A DNA stretch of 15,593 nucleotides from Clostridiales bacterium (GCA_003343605.1 QAKW01000091.1:1-15593); one strand, 5' to 3'. Positions 6,565 to 13,409 are shown, counted from the first letter of the stretch. Notes: generated from the letters alone by a model not told the origin. Translations and numbers: made by a program.

Positions 6565-8565
6565 TTACCAGTTAAACAAAACGGTACTGGGCAGCAGGGT
6601 CGTATTCAAAATATCGATCACACTGCCGGTATCCTTTGCGGTTTCAGAAGCGGAGCTGGGTGCGCCGTCCATAAAGGCGCTCCAGGTCGTCTGCACACTC
6701 GGATTATAAATGCCCATAATATCATTCTTATGATACATCGGCTGCGTTACCAGCAACGCATTGTTATCAAAGAACGTCAGCGCCAGATAATTGGAACGCT
6801 CGGTAGCATAGTAATCCGGATCCTCGCTGGTGATGGTGCCGCCAACGGAGTTGAATCCATAGAAATACTGGCTCGCATCCGGATAAACCGCATTGACGTC
6901 CGCCGCCTTTTCCGCCCAGCCGCGCACAAAGGAAACGCCGATATTTTCTTTCATATCCTTGTAACGCGCCTGCTGCTCTTCCGTCATCTGCTGATAATAG
7001 GAATTCTCATAGGTATCCTTCCAGATCTTGGTGTATTCTTCCGCAATACGCAGCGCTACAGAAGGATTCTGGCAGGATTTCATCACGGCGAAGCCGCCAA
7101 CCCAGCCGGCCACCGGGGTTACGATCTCTTTTTCAAAATTCGCATCCCCCGCGGTTTCCTGATCCGCCGTTACTTTACTGGTAAAGTCTTCAGCAGAAAG
7201 AGCCCGGTAGGTATTCTCATAGGTTTCGCCATAAGGATATGCCACAAAATCCCATTCGCCGCCCATGCTGTCGGCCGCACTGCTCACCGCCGCCAGATCC
7301 CCGGGCTCGCAGGCCACAAAGGAGAAGGAACGCACGGAATCCGTGCCGCTGTAGCGGTTAAACAGTTTCTGGTAGACAGAGCCGTCCGCCCAGGCGGAGG
7401 CATTCAGCAGAGAGCCCACAAAGTTTTTCGCATCGAGCCCTTTGGTATTCCAATACCAATTCTGCACAGCATCGATATTTTTATTCACCGCCTCGGTGAT
7501 ATTAACCGTTGATTTGCCGGTGGTGGAAGAAAGGGTGAAGCCGCCGCAGTTTTCCATGCCGTACCAAATATCGAGCCCCTTCAGGTAATCGATCTGGGAA
7601 GCAAGGCCCACATTCTCGCCGCCGGTGCTGGCCTGCAGCATTGCGGTAAAGGCGCCGATGCCCCAGGTGCGGTTATTATACATCGCAACCGGATCGTCTA
7701 CTGCAATCTCACGCAGTGCAATCGTGCCCTCCGTGGGATCTTCGATGGTAGAGGCCTGCAGCGTTGCGCTCTTGATATTGGCCTTATTGTAAACCAGCAG
7801 GTAGGGCGCGCCCATCCCCGCCGCCACATAATAATGCAGGATGGTTTCATCCAGCGCATCGGGAACATTGAACTTCTTGGAAAATACCGAAGAGAAGGTA
7901 TTCATCTGATCGCCCAGATCAAAATTCACGAAAGAATTGATCGGCTGCGTATAGGAATGAATATCGCCCCAGATGGCATTATCCACATACATCAGATCCA
8001 CTTTATCGCCGGAAAGAGCCGCCCGGCGGCAGGCCGCCGTATAAGCGGAACCGGTTCCAACCCGGCGGACGTTTACCGCGCAGCCATATTGGCTCGTAAG
8101 GGCCTGCACCGCGGCATTTTCCTCATCAATGGGGAAATTATCCGGCACCAGGATCTTGATGGAGCGGTTGGCAAGCAGCTCATCGCTCACGCCGGTCGCA
8201 CTGTTGGCAACGCCGCGCGCGGTTTTCATGGTTTTCACCAGCTCATCGATTTTGCTGAGCAGCGCGTTGGCATCGTATTCAGAGGTAAAGGGCGTATAAA
8301 CCGGATCAGGGTCGGGCTCAGGCTCGGGTTCCGGCTCGGGTTCCGGATCGTTTTGATCCGAAGGAACGTAAATGGGGTTATCCTGTACTTCCTCGGGTGG
8401 ATCTTCATAAGTAAAGGTAGGAATAATCAGCAGAGAGCTCAGCTTATCGCTGATATCCTGCCCGTTATTCGCAGCACCATATGGCCTGCTGATATAGTTG
8501 CAGCCCGCCAGGGTCGCAACGATGATCATCATCAGCAAAGCAGCCAGGATTTTTCTGAATTTCAT
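6565..8565 (-). CDS. large solute-binding-type lipoprotein
   Basis: The 666-residue product has a lipoprotein signal peptide, MKFRKIL then a hydrophobic stretch and lipobox LAGC with Cys22, so it should be anchored outside the membrane. A spacer follows, including a run of EP and DP dipeptides at 74-88. From about residue 134 it reads like a family 1 extracellular solute-binding protein: RSIKILVPDNFP at the first strand, DLMYVDNAIWGD near 195, PYLLVYNKANI in the middle, and a C-terminal WVGGFAVMKSC segment. These proteins deliver sugars or oligosaccharides to ABC transporters, but no permease or ATPase gene is in the window and the core looks longer than usual. Start ATG 8565 has AGGAGG at 8578-8573. 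The ligand is unknown, and it may act as an orphan sensor or binding protein. Confidence 0.82.
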   Translation of the reverse strand: MKFRKILAALLMMIIVATLAGCNYISRPYGAANNGQDISDKLSSLLIIPTFTYEDPPEEVQDNPIYVPSDQNDPEPEPEPEPEPDPDPVYTPFTSEYDANALLSKIDELVKTMKTARGVANSATGVSDELLANRSIKILVPDNFPIDEENAAVQALTSQYGCAVNVRRVGTGSAYTAACRRAALSGDKVDLMYVDNAIWGDIHSYTQPINSFVNFDLGDQMNTFSSVFSKKFNVPDALDETILHYYVAAGMGAPYLLVYNKANIKSATLQASTIEDPTEGTIALREIAVDDPVAMYNNRTWGIGAFTAMLQASTGGENVGLASQIDYLKGLDIWYGMENCGGFTLSSTTGKSTVNITEAVNKNIDAVQNWYWNTKGLDAKNFVGSLLNASAWADGSVYQKLFNRYSGTDSVRSFSFVACEPGDLAAVSSAADSMGGEWDFVAYPYGETYENTYRALSAEDFTSKVTADQETAGDANFEKEIVTPVAGWVGGFAVMKSCQNPSVALRIAEEYTKIWKDTYENSYYQQMTEEQQARYKDMKENIGVSFVRGWAEKAADVNAVYPDASQYFYGFNSVGGTITSEDPDYYATERSNYLALTFFDNNALLVTQPMYHKNDIMGIYNPSVQTTWSAFMDGAPSSASETAKDTGSVIDILNTTLLPSTVLFNW
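8305..8346 (-). repeat. hexanucleotide repeat encoding (EP)n-(DP)n linker
   Basis: A 42-base run of degenerate GAACCG/GAGCCC-type hexamers inside the lipoprotein gene encodes five Glu-Pro pairs and then two Asp-Pro pairs (residues 74-87). Such acidic proline runs form stiff spacers that hold a domain away from the membrane. Copy number is prone to slippage. Confidence 0.85.
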
Positions 8566-8591
8566 GTGAATACCTCCTGAAATCGCCTAAA

Positions 8592-8714
8592 CTACATCGA
8601 TATATATAATATATCGTTTATAGTATAGCATACCCTCCCAATCACTTCAAGAGAAATTTCAGAATTAGTAACATTATACAATCGATGTTTAACATTTTTG
8701 TGCATTTTTATCAT
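8592..8714 (-). CDS. possible 40-residue small protein
   Basis: The ATG at 8714 sits 6 bases after a strong AAAGGAGGAG ribosome binding site, itself just after the stop codon of the DUF2508-like gene. The frame stays open for 40 codons (begins MIKMHKNVKHRLYN, ends DILYISM) to TAG at 8594-8592. It runs straight through the TTGAAG/TATACT promoter of the lipoprotein gene. No membrane segment or known motif is visible. It could be a real small gene of the DUF2508 operon, the remnant of a longer gene, or chance. The good ribosome binding site is the main argument in favour. Confidence 0.35.
   Translation of the reverse strand: MIKMHKNVKHRLYNVTNSEISLEVIGRVCYTINDILYISM
8598..8616. repeat. AT-rich inverted repeat at the lipoprotein transcript start
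   Basis: CGATATA (8598-8604) and TATATCG (8610-8616) are exact inverted copies around 5 bases. The repeat spans the predicted start (near 8615) and first transcribed bases of the lipoprotein gene, a usual place for a repressor operator. It may also be a weak hairpin. Confidence 0.4.
8622..8650 (-). promoter_or_regulatory. promoter of the lipoprotein gene
   Basis: On the minus strand, TTGAAG (8650-8645), a 17-base spacer and TATACT (8627-8622) give a predicted start near 8615 and a leader of about 50 bases. A second TATAAT at 8678-8673 has no fitting -35 element. Confidence 0.7.
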
Positions 8715-8729
8715 GGCGGCTCCTCCTTT

Positions 8730-8921
8730 TCAGGGAACCGCCTGTTCCTGTTTCGCGCGCGCAATCAGAAAATTCATGCGGGCACGTAATCCGAGCAGCT
8801 CATAGGAAAGCGCGTCTACCAGCAGCGGCTCGTTGGTCAGGGCCAGTTTGGTTTCCAGATTTTCGATTCTAAGGCGTAATCCCATCATTTCATCCCGATA
8901 GGTCACCGTATTTTTTTTCAT
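8730..8921 (-). CDS. DUF2508 (YaaL-like) small protein
   Basis: The 63-residue product is predicted all-helical and charged: MKKNTVTYRDEMMGLRLRIE, then EPLLVDALSYELLGLRARMNF and ending LIARAKQEQAVP. The 'L.DA..YEL..L.AR...L...AK' pattern matches my memory of DUF2508/YaaL proteins of Firmicutes, which are 60-80 residues, cytoplasmic, of unknown function and often near recR and bofA. Neither neighbour is present here. I prefer ATG 8921 because GAGGTG lies six bases upstream. An in-frame GTG at 8930 would overlap that site. No convincing promoter is visible in the 140-base gap upstream. A possible 40-codon ORF follows directly after the stop codon. Confidence 0.65.
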   Translation of the reverse strand: MKKNTVTYRDEMMGLRLRIENLETKLALTNEPLLVDALSYELLGLRARMNFLIARAKQEQAVP

Positions 8922-9013
8922 CTTGATCACCTCACTTTAGTTTTTGCCCGTTTTTTTCCATATTATTCAAATTTTAGTAAGAATATACGCCGGCGCACGG
9001 AAATCGATTAATC

Positions 9014-9042
9014 TTGAAAAGCGCGTCTGAATATGCTAAAAT
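9014..9042 (+). promoter_or_regulatory. promoter of the TPR/CHB/LRR gene
   Basis: TTGAAA (9014-9019), a 17-base spacer ending in an extended TGC, and TAAAAT (9037-9042) predict a start near 9049. AAAAGGAG at 9055-9062 follows, 10 bases before ATG 9073. Confidence 0.75.
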
Positions 9043-9072
9043 AAGGAAAATAAGAAAAGGAGCGAAACCGAT

Positions 9073-10794
9073 ATGGAACGTCTGCCCGCATGGCTTAAAA
9101 ACAAATGGGTGCTCTACGGCCTTTCTTTTGCTGCGGCGCTGCTGCTTCTGCTGATTCTGTTTTTCGCCTTTCTGCGCGGGCCGCTCGCCGGCCTGCTCAC
9201 AAAGCAGGGCGCGCGCGCCTACGAAAGCGGAGATTACAGTAAATCCGCCGGAAAATACGCGATGGCGCTCAGCCTGAAGAAAAACAGAGAAGAAATCTAT
9301 ATTGGCTACGGCGATGCCCTGATCAAGCTGGAAGAGTATACCCGGGCCCACGAGGTGCTCAGCAGCGGAATCGAGCGCCTGAGCGGCTCGGAAGGGATTT
9401 ACCTCTGCCGGGTGCGCGCGTTTGTGGCCGAAGGGCGGATCGGCGATGCCGTTGATTTTCTCGATCAGATCCAGGATTCTTATATCAATAAAAAAATTCA
9501 GGCGGCCCGGCCGGGCGATCTCTCGTTCACCCCTGCCCAGGGGCGCTACAGCACCGCCCAGAAAATCACGCTCACGCCGCGCGAGGGCGAAACCATTTAT
9601 TACACGCTGAACGGGGAAGATCCGCAGATCACCTCGCAGGTCTACAGCGCGCCTGTCACCGTAAGCAAAACGGCCACCTTCACCGCCATTGCGGTGAGCA
9701 GCGAAGGGCTGGTATCCCCCCGGCTGCGCATCACCTATGAAATCGATAATGCCAATGAAGCCATCAGCTTTGCAGACGCAAAGGTTGAGCGTATGGTCCG
9801 CGATGCGCTGGAGAAGCCGAGCGGCAGAATCACCGCCGCGCAGCTTGCCGGCATCACGGCTCTTTCCAGCGAGGGAATCGAAGGCAGCATCCGCACCCTC
9901 TCCGATCTGGAATACCTTACGGGCCTCAGCGCGCTTTCCCTGAGCGGAGAGCTGCTGATCGGTGATTTTTCCCCGCTGGCGGGGCTGGCTTCACTGAGCA
10001 GCCTGCGGATCACCGGCTGCGCATTTTCCGATGGGGATCTTGCGCACCTGAGCGCCTGTACGCAGCTTTCTGAGCTGGAGCTCGATTATAATCAGATCAC
10101 CTCGCTTTCCGCGGTTAAAACATTAAAATATCTGGAATATCTGAATGTGGCGCATAACGATATTGTTTCCACCTCATCGCTCTCCGCCTTCCCCCTGCTG
10201 GCCTCTCTGAATCTCTCGGGAAACCGCCTGTGCGAGCTTTCGGGAATCGGGGAGCTTGACGGGCTGGTTTCACTGGATGTTTCCGATAATTACATTTCTG
10301 ATTTTTCGCCGCTTGCCAGCCTTTCAAAGCTCACGGAGCTCTCGATCCGGGGCAACACCCCCTCCAATATCAAAAAGCTCAGTGCGCTGCAGAGCCTTGC
10401 CAGCCTCGATATTTCCGATTGCAAGCTCAGCTCCTTAAGCGTTGTAAACGATTTTAAAGCGCTGCAGGTGCTTTTCGCAACCGATAATGAAATTTCATCG
10501 CTGGCAACCTTCACCCGCCAGGTAACCGAGCTCTATATCAGCCGCAACCCGCTCGTGGATTTAACGCCCTTACGGGATCAGAAAAATCTGGCTGTTCTGG
10601 AGGCCGCGGAAACCGCAATTTCCAGCGTTTCCTTTCTAAACGGCGCGGCGGCGCTGACCATGCTCGATATCACCGGCACAAGCGTGACCGATGCCACCCC
10701 CCTGGCCGGCTGCCAGAATCTTCAAACGCTGTTTTGCCCCGCAGCCTGCAATACAGCCGGGCTGCCCGCGCAGGTGGAGATCATCAATTATTAA
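9073..10794 (+). CDS. membrane-anchored TPR / chitobiase-C-like / leucine-rich-repeat protein
   Basis: The 573-residue product starts with a short basic tail and one membrane segment (about 13-35) without a clear cleavage site, so the rest is probably held outside the cell. Residues 47-135 hold about three TPR-like helix pairs (for example YESGDYSKSAGKYAMAL). Residues 150-225 match the chitobiase/beta-hexosaminidase C-terminal fold (CHB_HEX_C type): GRYSTAQKITLTP, IYYTLNGEDP, then TFTAIAVSSEGLVSP. From about 230 an internalin-style cap (DAKVERMVRDALEKPSG) leads into some 12 leucine-rich repeats with motifs such as LSELELDYNQITSL and LASLNLSGNRL. It most likely binds proteins or glycans at the surface. 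There is no LPXTG motif. It is monocistronic, with its own promoter and terminator. Domain names are by pattern, not search. Confidence 0.88.
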   Translation: MERLPAWLKNKWVLYGLSFAAALLLLLILFFAFLRGPLAGLLTKQGARAYESGDYSKSAGKYAMALSLKKNREEIYIGYGDALIKLEEYTRAHEVLSSGIERLSGSEGIYLCRVRAFVAEGRIGDAVDFLDQIQDSYINKKIQAARPGDLSFTPAQGRYSTAQKITLTPREGETIYYTLNGEDPQITSQVYSAPVTVSKTATFTAIAVSSEGLVSPRLRITYEIDNANEAISFADAKVERMVRDALEKPSGRITAAQLAGITALSSEGIEGSIRTLSDLEYLTGLSALSLSGELLIGDFSPLAGLASLSSLRITGCAFSDGDLAHLSACTQLSELELDYNQITSLSAVKTLKYLEYLNVAHNDIVSTSSLSAFPLLASLNLSGNRLCELSGIGELDGLVSLDVSDNYISDFSPLASLSKLTELSIRGNTPSNIKKLSALQSLASLDISDCKLSSLSVVNDFKALQVLFATDNEISSLATFTRQVTELYISRNPLVDLTPLRDQKNLAVLEAAETAISSVSFLNGAAALTMLDITGTSVTDATPLAGCQNLQTLFCPAACNTAGLPAQVEIINY

Positions 10795-10829
10795 AAAACG
10801 GGAAGAATCCTCAGGATTCTTCCCGTTTT
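10795..10829. terminator. bidirectional terminator between convergent genes
   Basis: AAAACGGGAAGAATCC (10795-10810) pairs with its exact complement at 10814-10829 around a TCA loop. It gives a T-rich tail on both strands: TTTTC on plus, and a longer TTTTTT on minus. It starts right after the LRR gene stop and lies 6 bases beyond the isomerase gene's stop. Confidence 0.92.
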
Positions 10830-10835
10830 CTATTC

Positions 10836-11690
10836 TTAAACAGCCGCCGGCGCAAGCCGCCGCTTTGCGGCAACCCGGCAGGCGCTTCGGTAGCATGCCG
10901 CCAGATACTGCTCCAGCGGCATTGCCTCATAGCCGTCGTTTTCATGCCGCCCCGGCTTGGACCGGCGCTTGAGTTCAAACGTCATGGTCCCCCGAAACCC
11001 GCAGCGGTCCAGCCGGGCCGCGATTCCGTCCCAATCGGCGATTCCATCGAAGGGCAGCAGGTGCAGGTCATCGTGCCAGTCGATCTCTCCGGCGTAATCG
11101 CTGACGCCGAGATTATCGTTGAGATGCGTGCCCAGCAGCCTGCCGCCGTAAACGGCCAGAAGATCTTTGCCGCCGTTATAGCACAGCTCATGGCCGCTAT
11201 CCCAGCAAAAACCCACCGCCGGGCTGCCGCCGAAGGTTTCCATCAGCGCGGCGAGATATTCCTCGCCCTCGGTATTCTCAAAAGCGATTTGAACCCCCAG
11301 GCGTTCCGCCTCCCGGATCAGGCTGCCAAAGCGCTCTAAGCCAATGGCAGAAGGCGTGTGCTCCTGAAAGCCGATAAAGGCATGGGCCACCATCAGGGCA
11401 ACGGCGTTTTCGGCGCAGGCGCGCAGGCATTCCATCAGCTCTTCCAGCGCCTGCCGGGCAGGCGCCTCTTCTTCATGCCAGAGCGCCGCGGTTCTTTTAA
11501 AGGGCGCGTGCACCGATTGAAAGTCCAAGCCCAGCGCGGCGCCTTCCGCCGCAAGGGCCCGCAGGCTTTCGGCAGACTCCCACGGCGCGAAAAAGCCCTC
11601 AAACCCTGCGGCGCGGATCAGGCGGAGCTGCCCGATCAGAGGAACGCCGCACTCTCCGCTGAGGCCCAGTGCCAGTTTCTGTTTCCACAT
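10836..11690 (-). CDS. sugar phosphate isomerase/epimerase-like TIM-barrel protein
   Basis: The 284-residue product belongs by pattern to the xylose isomerase-like / AP endonuclease 2 TIM-barrel superfamily, which binds a divalent metal and often isomerises or epimerises sugars and inositol derivatives. The likely metal ligands are all present: Glu138 in AFENTEGEEY, Asp164 and His167 in GFCWDSGHE, His189 in GTHLNDN and Glu239 in TFELKRR. HDDLHLLPFDG (206-216) is the typical loop before the last strands. ATG 11690 shares its A with the stop codon of the upstream gene (TAATG), with GGAGA 10 bases upstream inside that gene, so translation is coupled. The two proteins very likely act in one pathway. 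The substrate is not predictable. A longer reading from 11843 would lie inside the neighbouring gene and is rejected. Confidence 0.86.
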   Translation of the reverse strand: MWKQKLALGLSGECGVPLIGQLRLIRAAGFEGFFAPWESAESLRALAAEGAALGLDFQSVHAPFKRTAALWHEEEAPARQALEELMECLRACAENAVALMVAHAFIGFQEHTPSAIGLERFGSLIREAERLGVQIAFENTEGEEYLAALMETFGGSPAVGFCWDSGHELCYNGGKDLLAVYGGRLLGTHLNDNLGVSDYAGEIDWHDDLHLLPFDGIADWDGIAARLDRCGFRGTMTFELKRRSKPGRHENDGYEAMPLEQYLAACYRSACRVAAKRRLAPAAV

Positions 11691-12730
11691 TATTTTAGGC
11701 TCTCCATCCCGGCGCGCGCTTCCGCGATCACCCGTTCCCGTTCCTTTTGCAGCAGCAGCGCCATTGCATCGCCCGCGGCGCGCCAGGCAAACTCCGGCTT
11801 TTTGGAGCGGTATTCGTTGCCCTCGCAGCCCCGGTAGCCCCAAACGAGGATATTGCGCGCGCCCGCGTCGTAAGCACCGGCCGCCGCGTAAACAATATCT
11901 TCTTCGCAGCCCGCCGGATTGTTATAGCCCTGAATCCAGATGTTATGGCCCTTTCCGTAGGCGCTGCTGACCGCCAGATTCTTATGGGTTTTCTCATAAA
12001 CATAGCGGTAGACATCCGGCCCGGTCAGCTTCTTATGAATCCAGTAAGGATCAGAGCCGATATTATCCATTGTGGGAATCTTACCCATTGCGTCAATATT
12101 ATCCAGGCTGATGCCAATATGGCCCCCCAGCATAACGCACACGTAATTTTCCATTCCCCTGGCATGGGAATAGGCGGTCACCTGCTCGAAATAATGCACA
12201 ATCGACCACTCCTGAAAGGCGTAGCAATCCGCATCGGGCTTTACCGGCATCTCACGGCCGTAACGCTCTTTGAAAAGTGCCTTACAGCGGGGGCAGGCGC
12301 AGGAAAAGCGGTCTTCCTTCGCGGAAAGGCAGGGTTCATCCCAAAAAATTTTCCGGCCGCCGCTTTCATATACCTTGTCGATCCATTCCTTGGTCCAGGC
12401 GATAAACGCTTCGTTGTTGAGGCAGACGTTTACCGGCCGCATGGTCCCATCGGAATAATACTGGTGCGCTTCCGGATGGTAGCAGAGAAAATGGGATTTA
12501 TCGCCGGGGGTTCCGCCCAGGCCCCAGTTATCAACCCAGAGCTCCAGCCCGAGTTCCTGCGTTGCCTGAAAAATATCTTTCATCACGGAAGGGCAGCGGT
12601 CCCAGTCGTTGTGGGAAAACATATGTACCACCGTATTGAAATGATGGGCCACAATATCTTTGAGATCTTCCTCTACCCGGCTGAACAGCCGGTTGCTGTG
12701 ATAGGCCACGCCAAGCTTCAGGGGTTCCAT
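11690..12730 (-). CDS. uncharacterised TIM-barrel protein, glycoside-hydrolase-like
   Basis: The 346-residue product has no signal peptide and should be cytoplasmic. It looks like a TIM-barrel glycoside hydrolase relative. LELWVDNWGLGG (62-73) and KIFWDEPCL (127-135) resemble barrel strands ending in acidic residues, with Asp131-Glu132 as candidate catalytic or metal-binding residues. After the second strand a CACPRCKALFKERYG segment (144-158) resembles the 'CxCxxC..f..+yG' insert of GH42-like and related uncharacterised proteins, perhaps a metal site. NIWIQGYNNPAG (263-274) and ILVWGYRGCEG (294-304) are later strands. I cannot name a family. Start ATG 12730 has AAAAGGAG 9 bases upstream. It overlaps the isomerase-like gene by one base and follows pduL by 45 bases, so all three are probably one operon. 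Confidence 0.75.
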   Translation of the reverse strand: MEPLKLGVAYHSNRLFSRVEEDLKDIVAHHFNTVVHMFSHNDWDRCPSVMKDIFQATQELGLELWVDNWGLGGTPGDKSHFLCYHPEAHQYYSDGTMRPVNVCLNNEAFIAWTKEWIDKVYESGGRKIFWDEPCLSAKEDRFSCACPRCKALFKERYGREMPVKPDADCYAFQEWSIVHYFEQVTAYSHARGMENYVCVMLGGHIGISLDNIDAMGKIPTMDNIGSDPYWIHKKLTGPDVYRYVYEKTHKNLAVSSAYGKGHNIWIQGYNNPAGCEEDIVYAAAGAYDAGARNILVWGYRGCEGNEYRSKKPEFAWRAAGDAMALLLQKERERVIAEARAGMESLK

Positions 12731-12754
12731 AATAGAATTCTCCTTTTAAAAAGT

Positions 12755-12783
12755 ATTATAAAATCTGTAAACCCATTACAGAA
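12755..12783 (-). promoter_or_regulatory. possible internal promoter before the TIM-barrel pair
   Basis: A perfect TATAAT (12760-12755) lies 17 bases from a poor -35 element TTCTGT (12783-12778) on the minus strand, overlapping the end of pduL. If used, it would allow the two TIM-barrel genes to be expressed apart from pduL. Confidence 0.3.
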
Positions 12784-13345
12784 TTTCACCGGTAGCGTTG
12801 CGCGGCAGCGCAACGGCGTTGGCCTCATCGGTATCGATGTGCATCGCATCGGCAAATTTTGGGGAAACCCGGATCACCGTTTCGCCCAGAACCGCTTCCC
12901 GCGCACCCTGAATCCGCACAGAGACCACCTGCCCGTCGCTCAGCCCGCGCGCTTCGGCGGATTCCGGCGTAAGATGGATATGGCGCTTGGCGGCGATCAC
13001 GCCCTCTTCCAGCGTAATCTCGCCGCAGGGGCCTTTGATGGTCAGCGCGCCGCTGCCGGCGGTATCGCCGCTCATGCGGATCGGCGCATCAACGCCCAGC
13101 GTGCGGGCGTCGGTCAGCGAAACCTCCACCTGATTTTTTCTGCGCACCGGCCCTAAAACGCTGACATTCGCAATGGTTTTCTTCGGACCGATCAGATCAA
13201 CCCGCTCTTCCGAAAGATATTGCCCCGGCTGGGAAAGCTCCCGTTTCACGGTCAGCTCCGCACCGGGTCCAAACAAAATTTCAACGGCCTCCGCCGTTAG
13301 ATGCACATGACGTGCAGACATTTCTACCAGAATACTGCTGCTCAT
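12776..13345 (-). CDS. pduL: PduL-type phosphate acyltransferase (phosphotransacylase)
   Basis: PduL enzymes interconvert acyl-CoA and acyl phosphate (propanoyl or acetyl) and are unrelated to Pta. The 189-residue product has the full pattern. The first barrel has ARHVHLT with His13 and His15, then LSQPGQYLSEERVDLIGPK and VSVLGPVRRKNQVEVSLTDA. SGDTAGSGALTIKGPCG forms the middle. The second barrel has AAKRHIHLTP with His122 and His124, and HIDTDEANA with His169. These His residues match the family's zinc sites. There is no N-terminal extension of the kind that targets PduL to microcompartments, and no shell gene nearby, so a cytosolic role (for example acyl-phosphate for ATP or acetyl-CoA supply) is inferred. 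Start ATG 13345 has AAGGAAGG about 12 bases upstream. It heads the TIM-barrel operon and is divergent from metG. Confidence 0.93.
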   Translation of the reverse strand: MSSSILVEMSARHVHLTAEAVEILFGPGAELTVKRELSQPGQYLSEERVDLIGPKKTIANVSVLGPVRRKNQVEVSLTDARTLGVDAPIRMSGDTAGSGALTIKGPCGEITLEEGVIAAKRHIHLTPESAEARGLSDGQVVSVRIQGAREAVLGETVIRVSPKFADAMHIDTDEANAVALPRNATGEIL

Positions 13346-13380
13346 CTTTTTTCGATTCCTTCCTTCGTTTTTTCCCTCTT

Positions 13381-13409
13381 ATTCTACATCAGCGCCTGCC
13401 GTTTTTCAA
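13381..13409 (-). promoter_or_regulatory. promoter of the pduL operon
   Basis: On the minus strand, TTGAAA (13409-13404), a 17-base spacer and TAGAAT (13386-13381) predict a start near 13374, about 29 bases before the pduL ATG. Confidence 0.75.

Noticed and set aside
8305..8346. CRISPR or intergenic tandem repeat
   Set aside because: The repeats are in frame inside the lipoprotein gene and encode EP/DP dipeptides, with no spacers.
6730..8580. 260- and 248-codon plus-strand frames opposite the lipoprotein gene
   Set aside because: They are antisense to a gene with a clear signal peptide and ribosome binding site, and carry no motif or translation signal of their own.
8673..8678. second TATAAT upstream of the lipoprotein gene as an extra promoter
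   Set aside because: No -35 element is found at 16-18 bases, and there is no extended TGn motif.
11691..11843. N-terminal extension of the isomerase-like protein to 11843
   Set aside because: The extra residues are Arg/Gly-rich and lie inside the upstream gene. The family barrel begins at MWKQKLALG, and the TAATG overlap fixes the start.
11747..13156. 469-codon plus-strand open frame opposite the TIM-barrel and pduL genes
   Set aside because: It crosses two well-supported minus-strand genes and an intergenic gap, lacks recognisable motifs, and looks like an antisense shadow.
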